Shown piece by piece: positions 1 to 10,077 of a DNA stretch of 64,000 nucleotides. Numbering within the stretch: position 1 is the first letter of the stretch; each line of letters begins with the position of its first letter. The position numbers and the translations under genes were made by a program. This DNA is from Hydrogenophaga aromaticivorans (lineage in GTDB: Bacteria; Pseudomonadota; Gammaproteobacteria; Burkholderiales; Burkholderiaceae_C): contig NZ_VYGV01000012.1 of assembly GCF_013387465.1 (NCBI RefSeq), forward strand, positions 241,143 through 305,142. The letters run 5' to 3'. A model generated the notes under the pieces. The model was not told the DNA's origin, searched no databases, and saw only the letters and a list, made by a program, of their open reading frames with translations.

Positions 1-1
1 C

Positions 2-1102
2 CCGGCGGCCGCCGGCGCCTGGCCAGGCTGGCGCGAGTTCCGCGTGGTGCGCCGAGCGTTTGAAGACGATGCCCGGAGTCAATGCTCTTTCTACCTGCAG
101 CCGGTGGACGGCGCGCCGCTCCCGGTGTTCCTGCCCGGCCAGTTCCTCACCTTCGCTGTGCCGGCGCGTGAAGGCGCCACCCCTTCGACACTCACACGCT
201 GCTATTCACTCTCCGACCGCCCCGACCCGGCCGCCTACCGCATCACCATCAAGCGCGCCATGCCACCCCCGGGGCGTCCCGAACTGCCGCCCGGCGCGTC
301 GTCCAGCCACTTTCACGACCGCGTGCACGAAGGCGATGTGCTCCGGGTGAAGGCGCCGGCGGGGCGATTTTTCATCGACACCGATGCCAGCGTTCCGGCG
401 GTGTTGATTGCGGGCGGCATCGGCATCACGCCCATGATGAGCATGCTGCGCTGGTGCGTGAGCGAGCAACCCCAGCGCGCGGTGCACCTGTTCTACGGCG
501 TGCGCAACAGTGCCGACCACGCTTTCAAGGGCGTGCTCGAATCGCTGGCCCGGACACACCCCACCTTTCAACTCCACATGGTCTACAGCGACCCGCAGCC
601 CGGCGATGCGTTGGAGCGCGACCACCAGCACACCGGCCGGATCGATCTGGATCTGATCCGCCGTTGCCTGCCCCACGGGCAACACCAGTTTTATGTGTGC
701 GGCCCGCCACCCATGATGCAAAGCCTGGTGCCCGCCCTGCGCGAATGGGGCGTGCGCGAGCAGGACATCCATTTCGAAGCCTTCGGCCCCGCCACCGTGC
801 GCCCCGCAGGCCCGGCGAGCAACGAGCCGCCGCCCGCCACCGCGACCACGCTGGACGTGCACCTGCGCCGATCAGGCCGCACCCTGGTGTGGGACGGGCA
901 AGACGCCAACCTGCTGGACTTTGCCGAGCGCCACCTGGTGGCGGTGGAATCCGGCTGCCGCTCGGGCAGCTGCGGCAGTTGCGAAACCCGGCTCGTCTCA
1001 GGCTCGGTGCGCTACGCCGAGCGGCCCGACCACGAGGTGGCGCCGGGTCATTGCCTGCTCTGCGTGGCCACGCCGCAGACCGCCCTGGAGCTGGAAATAT
1101 GA
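2..1102 (+). CDS. FAD/2Fe-2S NAD(P)H oxidoreductase (5' partial)
   Basis: Flavin reductase of the ferredoxin-NADP reductase superfamily with a C-terminal plant-type [2Fe-2S] domain. The reading frame is open to the window edge, and the residues before the first in-window ATG/GTG (WPGWREFRVVRR) look like the normal start of the domain, so the gene probably begins upstream. Visible order: flavin-binding barrel with RCYSLSD (near base 195), NAD(P)-binding lobe with IAGGIGITPMM (near 405) and FYVCGPPP (near 690), then ferredoxin cysteines GCRSGSCGSC (near 955-985) and a late Cys near 1055. The stop overlaps the start of a 22-codon mini-ORF repeat that leads into the next gene. By family it should pass electrons from NAD(P)H through FAD to the 2Fe-2S cluster; the adjacent membrane cytochrome b and decaheme protein are the likely acceptors (inference). 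Substrate unknown. Confidence 0.85.
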   Translation, partial: PAAAGAWPGWREFRVVRRAFEDDARSQCSFYLQPVDGAPLPVFLPGQFLTFAVPAREGATPSTLTRCYSLSDRPDPAAYRITIKRAMPPPGRPELPPGASSSHFHDRVHEGDVLRVKAPAGRFFIDTDASVPAVLIAGGIGITPMMSMLRWCVSEQPQRAVHLFYGVRNSADHAFKGVLESLARTHPTFQLHMVYSDPQPGDALERDHQHTGRIDLDLIRRCLPHGQHQFYVCGPPPMMQSLVPALREWGVREQDIHFEAFGPATVRPAGPASNEPPPATATTLDVHLRRSGRTLVWDGQDANLLDFAERHLVAVESGCRSGSCGSCETRLVSGSVRYAERPDHEVAPGHCLLCVATPQTALELEI

Positions 1103-1167
1103 GCGCAGCGCCGGGCCGCCCCAAGCCAGCTCGCACCGCAGCCCGCAGGGCGGAGGTACTTCTGTGA
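1099..1167 (+). repeat. Mini-ORF coupling repeat, copy A
   Basis: A 69-bp intergenic element starting at an ATGA stop/start overlap with the upstream reductase and ending at a GTGA overlap with the downstream cytochrome b. It encodes a 22-codon frame beginning MSAAPGRPKPART and carries GGAGGT at 1153-1158, well placed for the GTG at 1164. Two related copies lie at 6216-6284 and 6281-6346. Whether the peptide is made is unknown; translational coupling is the simplest reading. Confidence 0.6.
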
Positions 1168-1748
1168 CTTTGAGAGCACGCCTCTTCAGCCGCGAGGTGG
1201 TGCCTTTCTACCTCTCGCTGCTGGCGCTCGCGGTGGCCGCGCTGCTGGCCGACGCCGCGCTCCATTTGCTCAACGCCGTCTGGGTGGGCCGCTGGCTCGG
1301 CATCCCCGGGGTGCTGCTCATCCTCGGCTCCATGGGCTATTCGCTGCGCAAGCGCAAGCTCATCCAGTGGGGCAAACCCGTCACGCTGCTGCGCCTGCAC
1401 GAATACATGGCCTGGGCGGGGTCGCTGCTGGTGCTGGTGCACGCCGGCATCCACTTCAACGCCATCCTCGGCTGGCTCGCCGTCGGGGCCATGCTCATCA
1501 ACGTCGCCAGCGGGCTCACCGGCAAGTTCCTCATGCAGCGCGCCCGGCGCCGGCTCGACGAGTCCCGGGAGCGCATGCGCCAGCAAGGCCTGACCGATGA
1601 GCAGCTCGCCGAGCGCACCTACTGGGACAGCCTCACCTTCGACGCCGTCAAACAATGGCGCTCGGTGCACTTCCCCATCACGCTCGCGTTTGCCGTGCTC
1701 GCGCTGGCCCACATCGTGGCGGTGTTTCTTTTCTGGGGCTGGAAATGA
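1164..1748 (+). CDS. Membrane cytochrome b-like protein
   Basis: A 194-residue integral membrane protein with about four hydrophobic segments. The first two lie in the first 60 residues, one around residues 75-110 and one at the C terminus. Histidines inside or next to the membrane segments (LHEYM, LVHAGIHFN, RSVHFP, LAHIVAV) are placed as in b-type haem proteins of the ferric-reductase/cytochrome b561 class. The GTG start at 1164 is chosen because GGAGGT sits just upstream and the sequence before it is the mini-ORF repeat. It overlaps the decaheme gene by ATGA. Context suggests it carries electrons across the membrane from the cytoplasmic flavoprotein to the periplasmic cytochrome (inference). 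No subfamily recognised with certainty. Confidence 0.78.
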   Translation: MTLRARLFSREVVPFYLSLLALAVAALLADAALHLLNAVWVGRWLGIPGVLLILGSMGYSLRKRKLIQWGKPVTLLRLHEYMAWAGSLLVLVHAGIHFNAILGWLAVGAMLINVASGLTGKFLMQRARRRLDESRERMRQQGLTDEQLAERTYWDSLTFDAVKQWRSVHFPITLAFAVLALAHIVAVFLFWGWK

Positions 1749-2644
1749 AGGGCCGCTGGTTGTGGATCGTGATCGCGGCCAACCTGGTGGCTTTGGTGGG
1801 CCTCGCGTTCTGGCTCCCGCACCTCATGATCAGCCCAGGCCCGCTCATTCCCGGGCACGCCACGCTCACCACCGACTGCTACGCCTGCCACGCCCCCCTG
1901 CGCGGTGCCTCCACCGAGCGTTGCATCACTTGCCACACCGTGGCCGACATCGGTCTGCGCACCACCAAGGGCCAGGCCATCACAGTGGCTCAGGCGGTTC
2001 GCGCCACGCCCATGAAGATGTCGTTCCACCAGGAGCTCACGGAACAGGACTGCATGGCCTGCCACAGCGACCACGCCGGTCCCAAGCTCACCCAGCGCGA
2101 CCGCAGACCGTTTTCACACGCCTTGCTGCGCGTGGCCACGCGCGAGCGCTGCGCGTCGTGCCACGCCGCACCCACCGATGACCGCCACCGCAAGCTCAAC
2201 CCGGCCATGGGCTGTGTGACCTGCCACACCGCCGACGGCTGGAAGCCCGCCCACTTCGACCACGCTGCCCTCACCAAGGTGGAGCTGGACCGCTGCGAGA
2301 GCTGCCACAAGCCACCCGGCGACAGCCTGCACCGCCCGATCAAGGGGAACTGCGCCCAGTGCCACTCCACCCAGGCCTGGGAGCCCGCCACCTTCGAGCA
2401 CGACAAGCTGTTTGTGCTCGACCGCGACCACAACGCCAGTTGCGAGACCTGCCACAAGAACCCGGCCGACTACCGTCAATACACCTGCTACGGCTGCCAC
2501 GAACACACGCTCGCCAACGTGCGTGAGGAGCACGAAGAAGAGGGCATCCGGAACTTCGACAACTGCGTGAAATGCCACCGCAGCGCGGACGAGGAGCCGA
2601 GTGGCGAAGGTCGGGGCGAGGAGAAGGACGGCGAGCGGGACTGA
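1745..2644 (+). CDS. Membrane-anchored decaheme cytochrome c
   Basis: A 299-residue protein with ten CXXCH haem-binding motifs (CYACH, CITCH, CMACH, CASCH, CVTCH, CESCH, CAQCH, CETCH, CYGCH, CVKCH). An uncleaved-looking N-terminal hydrophobic segment (residues 5-28) should anchor it on the periplasmic face. Several motifs are followed by W-x-P-A-x-F-x-H, the pattern that supplies distal histidine ligands in cytochrome c3/c7-like multihaem proteins. The C-terminal 25 residues are highly charged and disordered-looking. The start overlaps the cytochrome b stop (ATGA). It is the last gene of the operon and its natural electron acceptor is unknown; no outer-membrane porin or terminal reductase lies next to it in the window. 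Confidence 0.88.
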   Translation: MKGRWLWIVIAANLVALVGLAFWLPHLMISPGPLIPGHATLTTDCYACHAPLRGASTERCITCHTVADIGLRTTKGQAITVAQAVRATPMKMSFHQELTEQDCMACHSDHAGPKLTQRDRRPFSHALLRVATRERCASCHAAPTDDRHRKLNPAMGCVTCHTADGWKPAHFDHAALTKVELDRCESCHKPPGDSLHRPIKGNCAQCHSTQAWEPATFEHDKLFVLDRDHNASCETCHKNPADYRQYTCYGCHEHTLANVREEHEEEGIRNFDNCVKCHRSADEEPSGEGRGEEKDGERD

Positions 2645-2834
2645 CCGATCCAGATCCTCGAAGGCGCATCGGCAACCTTGGCCAGCGCCTGTTGCATGAT
2701 GGCCGTGTAAGCTGCTTCGACAACCGATGCCGTGGGGACCTGTGCCGTCTCGGCTCCTTGCACGCAAAACCCCGTCCGTCGTCCTCATGACCCCGCCTGC
2801 CCAACGCTCGTCGCCTGTCCGGGCTCATGTCCGC

Positions 2835-4400
2835 ATGCCCACACCGTCCACGGTTTTCCGCGCCTTGCTGCGCTGCCTGGCCCTGGCGATGGGCGTCGCA
2901 GCGGGTGGCGTCTGGGCGTCCGAGGCGCCGTTGTGGTTCGACGCAGGCCGTCCCCGGCTCCAGGCCTGGCAGGCGGTGGAGCTGCTGGCCGGGGCGCCCG
3001 GCCATGGGCTGATCGCCGAAGACTACGGCGTCGATGCGCTGGGTCTGCAGGTGGCCGAGGCGGCCCAGGAGCCTTCGCTGGATGACGCGGCCCAGGAACG
3101 GCTGGCGCAAGCGCTCAGCGCCGCCATGCAGCGCTACCTGAGCGACCTGCACCAGGGTCGGCTGGACCCGCGACGCATCAACCACCACTTCAGGCCACCG
3201 GCCAGTGACGGCTTCGACCCGGCGGAACGGCTGCGCGAGGGCCTGCAGACCGGGCAGTTGGCCGATGTGGTGCGCGAGGCCGCACCGCGCCTGTCGCAGT
3301 ACGAAGCGCTGCGCCGGGCACTGGCCCGGATGCGGGCGCTGGGCGACCACCCCGCCTGGCGGCAGGAGCTGCCCCCGTTGCCTCGCCCGGCCCGTCCCCA
3401 GCCGGGCCGGCCCGGCAAGCTGGAGCCCGGCCAGACCTGGGCCGGCCTGGCCCTGCTCGCCGAACGGCTGCGCCTGCTGGGCGACCTGACGGCCGACGAA
3501 CCGCTGCCGGTGGTCTACGAGGGTGTGTGGGTGGAGGCGGTCCAGCGCTTCCAGGAGCGCCACGGGCTGGAGGTGGACGGGGTGCTCGGCAAGGACACCT
3601 GGGCCGCGCTGCGGGTGACACCGGGCGAGCGCGCGCAGCAGATCGCCCTCAATCTGGAGCGGCTGCGCTGGACGCCGCTGACCGAAGCCCAGCGCATGAT
3701 CGTGGTCAACATCCCGGAGTTCGTGCTGCGCGCCTACGAGGTCCGCGAGGGCCGCATCGTCGTCCACCAGACCATGAAGATCATCGTGGGCAAGGCCATG
3801 GACACGCGCACGCCGGTGTTCGAAGAAGAGATGCGCAGCATCGAGTTCAGCCCCTACTGGAACGTGCCGCCGTCGATCGCGCGCAGCGAGACCGTCCCCA
3901 AACTCCAGCGCGATCCCGGTTACCTGGCGCGTGAGGACATGGAATTCGTGTTACCGGACGGCCTCGTCAGCACCGAGGTCACCCCGGACGTGCTGGCCGA
4001 GGTGCTGGCCGGGCGCGCCCGCATACGCCAGCGCCCCGGGCCGAAGAACGCGCTCGGCGCGATCAAGTTCTCCTTCCCGAACCGCGACCACATCTACCTG
4101 CACCACACGCCCGCGGCCCAGCTCTTTGGCAAGGGCCGGCGCGACTTCAGCCACGGCTGTGTGCGTGTCGAGAAGCCGGTGGAGCTGGCCCTGTTCGTGT
4201 TGCAGGACATGCCCCAGTGGACCGAGCAACGGGTGCGCGAAGCCATGGCCGCGGGGCAGTTGCAGGCCGTGCGGCTCGCCACGCCGGTGCCGGTGCTGAT
4301 CACCTATGGCACGGCGCTGGTGAAGCAGGGGCGTCTGCATTTCTACCCCGACATCTACGGCCACGACCGTGAGCTGGCCGAGGCCTTGCGACAGCGCTGA
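2835..4400 (+). CDS. L,D-transpeptidase (YcbB/LdtD-like)
   Basis: Periplasmic peptidoglycan cross-linking enzyme forming 3-3 or related links. From this start it has a signal peptide (hydrophobic stretch LALAMGVAAGGVWA, cleavage near ASEA), a central scaffold region, a peptidoglycan-binding domain (VQRFQERHGLEVDGVLGKDTW) and a C-terminal YkuD catalytic domain. The catalytic segment has the HHTP histidine and the SHGCVRV nucleophile cysteine, both intact. Length (521 residues) and domain order fit the YcbB group. The start is uncertain: no clear ribosome-binding site precedes this ATG, the in-frame ATG at 2787 or the one at 2727. The 2835 start gives the most typical signal peptide. It is followed almost directly by a convergent small gene. 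Confidence 0.88.
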   Translation: MPTPSTVFRALLRCLALAMGVAAGGVWASEAPLWFDAGRPRLQAWQAVELLAGAPGHGLIAEDYGVDALGLQVAEAAQEPSLDDAAQERLAQALSAAMQRYLSDLHQGRLDPRRINHHFRPPASDGFDPAERLREGLQTGQLADVVREAAPRLSQYEALRRALARMRALGDHPAWRQELPPLPRPARPQPGRPGKLEPGQTWAGLALLAERLRLLGDLTADEPLPVVYEGVWVEAVQRFQERHGLEVDGVLGKDTWAALRVTPGERAQQIALNLERLRWTPLTEAQRMIVVNIPEFVLRAYEVREGRIVVHQTMKIIVGKAMDTRTPVFEEEMRSIEFSPYWNVPPSIARSETVPKLQRDPGYLAREDMEFVLPDGLVSTEVTPDVLAEVLAGRARIRQRPGPKNALGAIKFSFPNRDHIYLHHTPAAQLFGKGRRDFSHGCVRVEKPVELALFVLQDMPQWTEQRVREAMAAGQLQAVRLATPVPVLITYGTALVKQGRLHFYPDIYGHDRELAEALRQR

Positions 4401-4401
4401 G

Positions 4402-4701
4402 TCAGATCGGATCGGCCAGCAGCTTGGAGAAGGCGGCGATGTTGGCGGCGCTGGGCACCTGCGGTTTCATCTCGTCTTCTTCGGCGGTGGCGTTCTCGTG
4501 GGCCTGGACGGCGTTGACCAGGGCGTACTGGTTTTCCCACGAGAGGGTCTTGCCTTCCGGACACATGTCGCGCAAAGTGCCAAACCAGTAGTAGCCGTCC
4601 TTGCCGCCGAACAGCGTGTCGATGGCGCCGGCGTCGCCGGTCTTGATGCCCTGGGCCGAAAGGATGAGCTTGAGTTTGTGGTGGGAGACGGAATAGTGCA
4701 T
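4402..4701 (-). CDS. Small hypothetical protein
   Basis: A 99-residue acidic soluble protein, no signal peptide or membrane segment, not recognised. Composition and codon choice look like a real gene (few rare residues, contains WFGTLRDMCPEGKTLSWEN). It converges on the L,D-transpeptidase with only one base between the stops. It could be a conserved Burkholderiales protein; no function is suggested by the context. Confidence 0.6.
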   Translation of the reverse strand: MHYSVSHHKLKLILSAQGIKTGDAGAIDTLFGGKDGYYWFGTLRDMCPEGKTLSWENQYALVNAVQAHENATAEEDEMKPQVPSAANIAAFSKLLADPI

Positions 4702-4804
4702 GCGCGCTTCGGGTGTGTGTGGCCAGGTCAGGGCGGCCCGCCAATGTGCGGGTCACCAGGGGCAGCGATTTTACCGATGGCGCCGCCGACCCGGCGCCGG
4801 TGGT

Positions 4805-4820
4805 TGGCACTGCACTTGCT
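4805..4820 (+). promoter_or_regulatory. Sigma-54 -24/-12 promoter for the URC operon
   Basis: TGGCACTGCACTTGCT fits the sigma-54 consensus TGGCACGN4TTGCW at every conserved position except the G after TGGCAC. The predicted start is near 4831, giving a leader of about 70 nt that contains a GGAGCC-N11-GGCTCC dyad (4838-4860) before the start codon at 4903. Nitrogen control of a pyrimidine-degradation operon would make biological sense. No obvious NtrC site was seen just upstream. Confidence 0.6.
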
Positions 4821-4902
4821 AACGCCCCTGGGGTGACGGAGCCGACCTCGCGTGGGCTCCGACGGTTTCGCCAGCGATTGGTCTTTTTCAAGGTGCCCGC
4901 TC

Positions 4903-6215
<1,313 letters not shown>

Positions 6216-6219
<4 letters not shown>

Positions 6220-6284
6220 GCGCCGCCCGGCCGTTCCGAAGGCGCTCAGCCCCGCAGTGCGCAGCACGGAGGGTCGTCCAGTGA
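6216..6284 (+). repeat. Mini-ORF coupling repeat, copy B
   Basis: A 69-bp relative of the 1099-1167 element. ATG at 6216 overlaps the URC1 stop (ATGA); a 22-codon frame begins [13 protein letters not shown] and ends at TGA 6282-6284, which overlaps the GTG of the next copy. It contains a diverged GGAGGG. It forms a head-to-tail tandem with copy C. Confidence 0.6.
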
Positions 6285-6346
6285 GCGCTGCGCCCGGCCG
6301 CTCCAAAGCGGGCTCGCACCGCAGCGCGCCGCGCGGAGGTCGCTAA
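6281..6346 (+). repeat. Mini-ORF coupling repeat, copy C
   Basis: Third copy of the element. GTG at 6281 overlaps the stop of copy B; the frame begins [13 protein letters not shown] and ends with TAA at 6344-6346, directly abutting the ATG of the URC4 gene at 6347. GGAGGT at 6335-6340 is that gene's ribosome-binding site. The copies share the start, the length and the 3' GGAGG but differ in the middle. Confidence 0.6.
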
Positions 6347-7609
6347 ATGACCGCCGCCGTACCCGACACCCGCACACCGGCCGGCGCGGTGCGCGCCCTG
6401 CGCTCCACCGCGGCGGTGCGGCAGCGGGCGCAGCAGCTGCTGGCCCGCGCCCGCGCCGGCGCTTCGCATGCCTTTGCGGTGGACGATGCCGCACTGAGCG
6501 TGGCCGCACGCACCGTGGCCGAACTCACAAGGCAGCGCTTTCCGGACGGGCGCATCCCTTACCACAGCCGCTGGCGCCATTTCGAAGCGGGCGGGGTAGA
6601 CCGCGCTGGCCAGCTGGACGCGCTGCTCGGTCCGGTGGACGCGGCCACCCGAGCGCGGGCGCAGATCGACCTGGCGCTGGTGAGCGTGTTGCTGGACGCC
6701 GGTGCCGGCCCGCAATGGACGTACCGCGAAGCCGCCAGCGGACAAAATTTTTCGCGCTCCGAAGGGCTGGGTGTGGCGAGCTTTCACGCCTTCACCGGCG
6801 GACTGTTTTCCAGCGATCCGTTGCAGCCGCTGCGGGTGGACGCGGCCGGCCTTGCGGTGCTCAGCGCCGAGTGCCTGGGCGACGCCTTTCAGGTGACGGC
6901 GGACAACCCGCTCGTGGGTCTGGCCGGTCGCACCCAGGTGCTGCGCCAACTGGGCGAGGCGCTGAAGGCGCAGCCCGACACTTTTGGCCCCGCGGGGCGG
7001 CCGGGCGGTTTGTACGACGCGCTGTGCCATGCCGCGGCTGCGGACACCGAACCGGTGCGCACCATCGCGGCGCATCACATCCTGGTCCTGCTGCTGAATA
7101 CGCTCTCGGCCATCTGGCCGGCGCAGAACACCATTCACGGCCTGGCCCTGGGCGACTGCTGGCAGCACCCCGCCGTGGCGAGCGAGGGCCTCACCGCCGG
7201 CTGGATGCCGTTCCACAAGCTCTCGCAATGGCTCACGTATTCGCTGCTGGAACCGTTCGAATGGTCGGGCCTGCGCGTGACCGGGATCGACGCGCTCACC
7301 GGGCTGCCCGAGTACCGCAACGGCGGCCTGCTGATCGACGCCGGTGTGCTGCGCCCGCTGCCGAACGGCTGGGCCACGCGCAGCTGGTCCGCCGGCGATG
7401 CCTTCATCGTCGAATGGCGCGCGCTCACCGTGGCCCTGCTCGACGAGCTGGCCCCGCTGGTGCGCGCCGAGCTGGGCCTGAGCGCCGAGCAGATGCCGCT
7501 GGCCTGTGTGCTCGAAGGCGGCACCTGGGCCGCGGGGAGGGCGCTCGCGCAGCGGCTGCGCAACGGGCTGCCGCCGCTGAACATCGTCAGCGATGGCACG
7601 GTTTTCTGA
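6347..7609 (+). CDS. URC4/Urg3 family protein (DUF1688)
   Basis: A 420-residue cytoplasmic protein matching the URC4/Urg3 family, genetically required for uracil use in fungi that have the URC pathway. Its biochemical step is not established. Recognisable family stretches include [15 protein letters not shown] near residue 65, [17 protein letters not shown] near 125 and [16 protein letters not shown] near 350. The start has a strong GGAGGT. The gene sits between the URC1-like gene and uracil phosphoribosyltransferase, the same partner set as in the fungal pathway, which supports the assignment. Confidence 0.85.
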   Translation: MTAAVPDTRTPAGAVRALRSTAAVRQRAQQLLARARAGASHAFAVDDAALSVAARTVAELTRQRFPDGRIPYHSRWRHFEAGGVDRAGQLDALLGPVDAATRARAQIDLALVSVLLDAGAGPQWTYREAASGQNFSRSEGLGVASFHAFTGGLFSSDPLQPLRVDAAGLAVLSAECLGDAFQVTADNPLVGLAGRTQVLRQLGEALKAQPDTFGPAGRPGGLYDALCHAAAADTEPVRTIAAHHILVLLLNTLSAIWPAQNTIHGLALGDCWQHPAVASEGLTAGWMPFHKLSQWLTYSLLEPFEWSGLRVTGIDALTGLPEYRNGGLLIDAGVLRPLPNGWATRSWSAGDAFIVEWRALTVALLDELAPLVRAELGLSAEQMPLACVLEGGTWAAGRALAQRLRNGLPPLNIVSDGTVF

Positions 7610-7632
7610 CCACAACAACACAAGGCAAAACC

Positions 7633-8262
7633 ATGAGCAACGTCCACCTCATCGACCACCCGCTGGTGCAGCACAAGCTCACGCTGATGCGCCGCAAGGA
7701 CGCCAGCACCAACAGCTTCCGCCGTCTGCTCAACGAGCTGGCGCTGCTCATGACCTACGAGGTCACACGCGACCTGCCGGTGCAGGACATTCAAATCGAG
7801 ACCCCGCTGGAGCCCATGACCGCCAAGGTGGTCGATGGCAAGAAGCTGGTGTTCGTGTCCATCCTGCGCGCGGGCAACGGCATCCTAGAGGGCATGCTCA
7901 ACGTCGTGCCCGGCGCGCGCGTGGGTCACATCGGTCTGTACCGCGACCCCAAGACACTGACCGCGGTCGAGTACTACTTCAAGATGCCCTCGGACATGCA
8001 CGAGCGCGACGTGATCGTGGTCGACCCGATGCTGGCCACCGGCAACTCGGCCATCGCCGCGATCGACCGTCTGAAGGAAACGCGCCCGAAGTCCATCAAG
8101 TTCGTCTGCCTGCTGACCTGCCCCGAAGGCCTGGCCGCGCTGCAGAAGTCGCACCCCGACGTGCCGATCTACACGGCGGCCATCGACCGCCAGCTCAACG
8201 AACACGGCTACATCCTGCCGGGCCTGGGCGACGCGGGCGACCGCATCTTCGGCACCAAATAG
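7633..8262 (+). CDS. upp: Uracil phosphoribosyltransferase
   Basis: Converts uracil and PRPP to UMP. The 209-residue length is standard. The PRPP-binding loop [12 protein letters not shown] (near residue 130) and the uracil-binding C terminus [17 protein letters not shown] are intact. It lies 23 bp after URC4 and 61 bp before cytosine deaminase, so it is probably cotranscribed. In the URC route this enzyme (URC6) makes the UMP that enters degradation; in the same cell it can also serve ordinary salvage. Confidence 0.97.
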   Translation: MSNVHLIDHPLVQHKLTLMRRKDASTNSFRRLLNELALLMTYEVTRDLPVQDIQIETPLEPMTAKVVDGKKLVFVSILRAGNGILEGMLNVVPGARVGHIGLYRDPKTLTAVEYYFKMPSDMHERDVIVVDPMLATGNSAIAAIDRLKETRPKSIKFVCLLTCPEGLAALQKSHPDVPIYTAAIDRQLNEHGYILPGLGDAGDRIFGTK

Positions 8263-8323
8263 CGCACCGCTCCGCGGCGTATCCTCGGGCGCTGATGAAA
8301 CTCCGCCGTCAAGGTGAACCACG

Positions 8324-9595
8324 ATGCTGGACCTGCTGATCACCCACGCCAACCTGCCCGACGGCCGCACCGACATGTCGGTAGCCGTGCGAGGTGGTCG
8401 CATCGTCGAAGTGACGCCCGGCCTGCTGGCGCCTGCGCACGAGACGCTGGACGCTGGCGGTCAGTTGCTCACGCCGCCGTTCTGCGACCCGCACTTCCAC
8501 ATGGACGCCACGCTCAGCGTCGGGCTGCCGCGGATCAACCAGAGCGGTACCCTGCTCGAAGGCATCGCGCTGTGGGGCGAGCTCAAGCCGCTGCTGACCG
8601 AGGAGGCGCTGGTCGAACGCGCGCTGGCGTATGGCGACTGGGCGGTGGCCAAGGGACTGCTCGCGATCCGCAGCCACGTGGACACCAGCGACCCCAGCCT
8701 GCTGCCGGTGCGCGCGATGCTGGAGGTGAAGCGGCGCATGGCGCCTTACCTCGATGTGCAGCTGGTGGCCTTCCCGCAGGACGGCGTGTTGCGCTCGCCG
8801 GGCGGGCTGGAGAACCTGAAGCGCGCGCTCGACCTGGGCGTCGACGTGGTGGGCGGCATTCCACACTTCGAGCGCACCATGAGCGAAGGCGCAGCCAGCG
8901 TGAGGCTGCTGTGTGAACTCGCCGCCGAGCGCGGCCTGCCGGTGGACATGCACTGCGACGAAAGCGACGACCCGCATTCGCGTCACATCGAAACGCTGGC
9001 CTTCGAGACGCAGCGCCTGGGCCTGCAGGGCCGCGTCAACGGCTCGCACCTCACGTCCATGCACAGCATGGACAACTACTACGTGAGCAAGCTGATCCCG
9101 CTGATCGCCGAGGCCGGCGTGAGCGCGGTGGCGAATCCGCTGATCAACATCACGCTGCAGGGCCGGCACGACAGCTACCCCAAGCGCCGCGGCATGACGC
9201 GCGTGCCCGAACTCATGGCGGCTGGCGTGACGGTGGCCTTTGGCCACGACTGCGTGATGGACCCCTGGTATTCGCTCGGCAGCGGCGACATGCTGGAAGT
9301 GGCCCACATGGGCCTGCACGTGGCGCAGATGACCAGCCAGGCCGGCATGCGCCAGTGCTTCGAGGCCGTGACCACCAACGCCGCCAAGGTGATGGGGCTG
9401 ACCGGCTACGGCATCGAAGCGGGCCGGGATGCCAGCTTCGTGCTGCTGCAGGCGCGCGACCCGATCGAGGCGATCCGCCTGCGGGCGACGCGGTTGAAGG
9501 TGTGGCGCCAAGGGCAACTGCTGTCGGACATGGCTCCAGCGGCTGCGCACCTGAACCTGGCGGGGCGGCCCGGTTCAACGACGTTCGCCCGATAA
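8324..9595 (+). CDS. codA: Cytosine deaminase / related amidohydrolase
   Basis: A 423-residue metal-dependent amidohydrolase expected to hydrolyse cytosine to uracil and ammonia, feeding the upstream uracil genes. Metal and substrate motifs: DPHFHMDATLSVG near residue 60, HCDESDD near 210, GSHLTSMHSM near 240 and GHDCVMDPW near 305, as in CodA-type enzymes. The start has AAGGTGA upstream. Other cyclic-imidic substrates cannot be excluded, but the operon context favours cytosine. Confidence 0.88.
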   Translation: MLDLLITHANLPDGRTDMSVAVRGGRIVEVTPGLLAPAHETLDAGGQLLTPPFCDPHFHMDATLSVGLPRINQSGTLLEGIALWGELKPLLTEEALVERALAYGDWAVAKGLLAIRSHVDTSDPSLLPVRAMLEVKRRMAPYLDVQLVAFPQDGVLRSPGGLENLKRALDLGVDVVGGIPHFERTMSEGAASVRLLCELAAERGLPVDMHCDESDDPHSRHIETLAFETQRLGLQGRVNGSHLTSMHSMDNYYVSKLIPLIAEAGVSAVANPLINITLQGRHDSYPKRRGMTRVPELMAAGVTVAFGHDCVMDPWYSLGSGDMLEVAHMGLHVAQMTSQAGMRQCFEAVTTNAAKVMGLTGYGIEAGRDASFVLLQARDPIEAIRLRATRLKVWRQGQLLSDMAPAAAHLNLAGRPGSTTFAR

Positions 9596-9723
9596 CACCC
9601 ACCGTGCTCTGGGCGCTGGCGCACAGATGACCGGGCGCATATCGTCCAAGCTACCCGATCCCGTCCAGCCCGGGCACGGCGCGATCCTGCGCCTCCCGGC
9701 GGATTTTCACGAAAGACGATCCG

Positions 9724-9942
9724 ATGTTTCCAGAGTACCGAGAGCTCATCACGAGCCTCAAGACCACCGATCTCCACTTCACGCGCCTGTTCGACCAACA
9801 CAATGAACTCGACCAGAAGATCCAGAACATGGAGGACGGCATCGAGATGGCCACCCCGGTAGAGATCGACACGCTCAAACGCGAGAAGCTGCAGCTCAAG
9901 GACGAGCTGTACGTCATTCTCAAGAAGGCCGAGAGCGTCTGA
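9724..9942 (+). CDS. YdcH/DUF465 family small protein
   Basis: A 72-residue, highly charged, helical protein (LFDQHNELDQKIQNME, LKREKLQLKDELYVILKK) typical of the YdcH/DUF465 family common in Proteobacteria. The function of the family is unknown. It appears to be transcribed alone; a palindromic intergenic repeat follows its stop. Confidence 0.85.
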   Translation: MFPEYRELITSLKTTDLHFTRLFDQHNELDQKIQNMEDGIEMATPVEIDTLKREKLQLKDELYVILKKAESV

Positions 9943-9950
9943 AGTGAAGC

Positions 9951-10018
9951 ACCCCCCGCAGCGCTTCGCGCTACCCCCTGGGGGCGGCACTGGCCGTCCG
10001 GCAAAGCCGGCCCGGCGG
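9951..10018 (+). repeat. Dispersed palindromic intergenic repeat, copy 1
   Basis: GC-rich element directly after a stop codon. It holds a short CCCCCTGGGGG hairpin and a second CCGGCAAAGCCGG hairpin about 20 bp later. The same two-hairpin layout recurs at about 14209, 30370, 32641, 37864 and 60172. Probably a REP-like element that can fold in RNA. Confidence 0.65.
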
Positions 10019-10077
10019 TGCCCCGGGCTGCAGTTTCATGAGTCACCCATCAGGTTTCATTTCTTCCAGGAGGGCCC

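Noticed and set aside
206..862. Long antisense frames over the first reductase gene and many other genes
   Set aside because: Ordinary shadow frames of high-GC coding DNA, rich in Arg/His/Ala/Gly without motifs; the opposite-strand genes have clear domains.
2488..2763. Minus-strand frame with a protein-like stretch (VPTASVVEAAYTAIMQQALAKV) between the decaheme and transpeptidase genes
   Set aside because: It runs into the decaheme coding region on the opposite strand, has no start signal and matches nothing I recognise. At most a decayed gene fragment; not supported enough to list.
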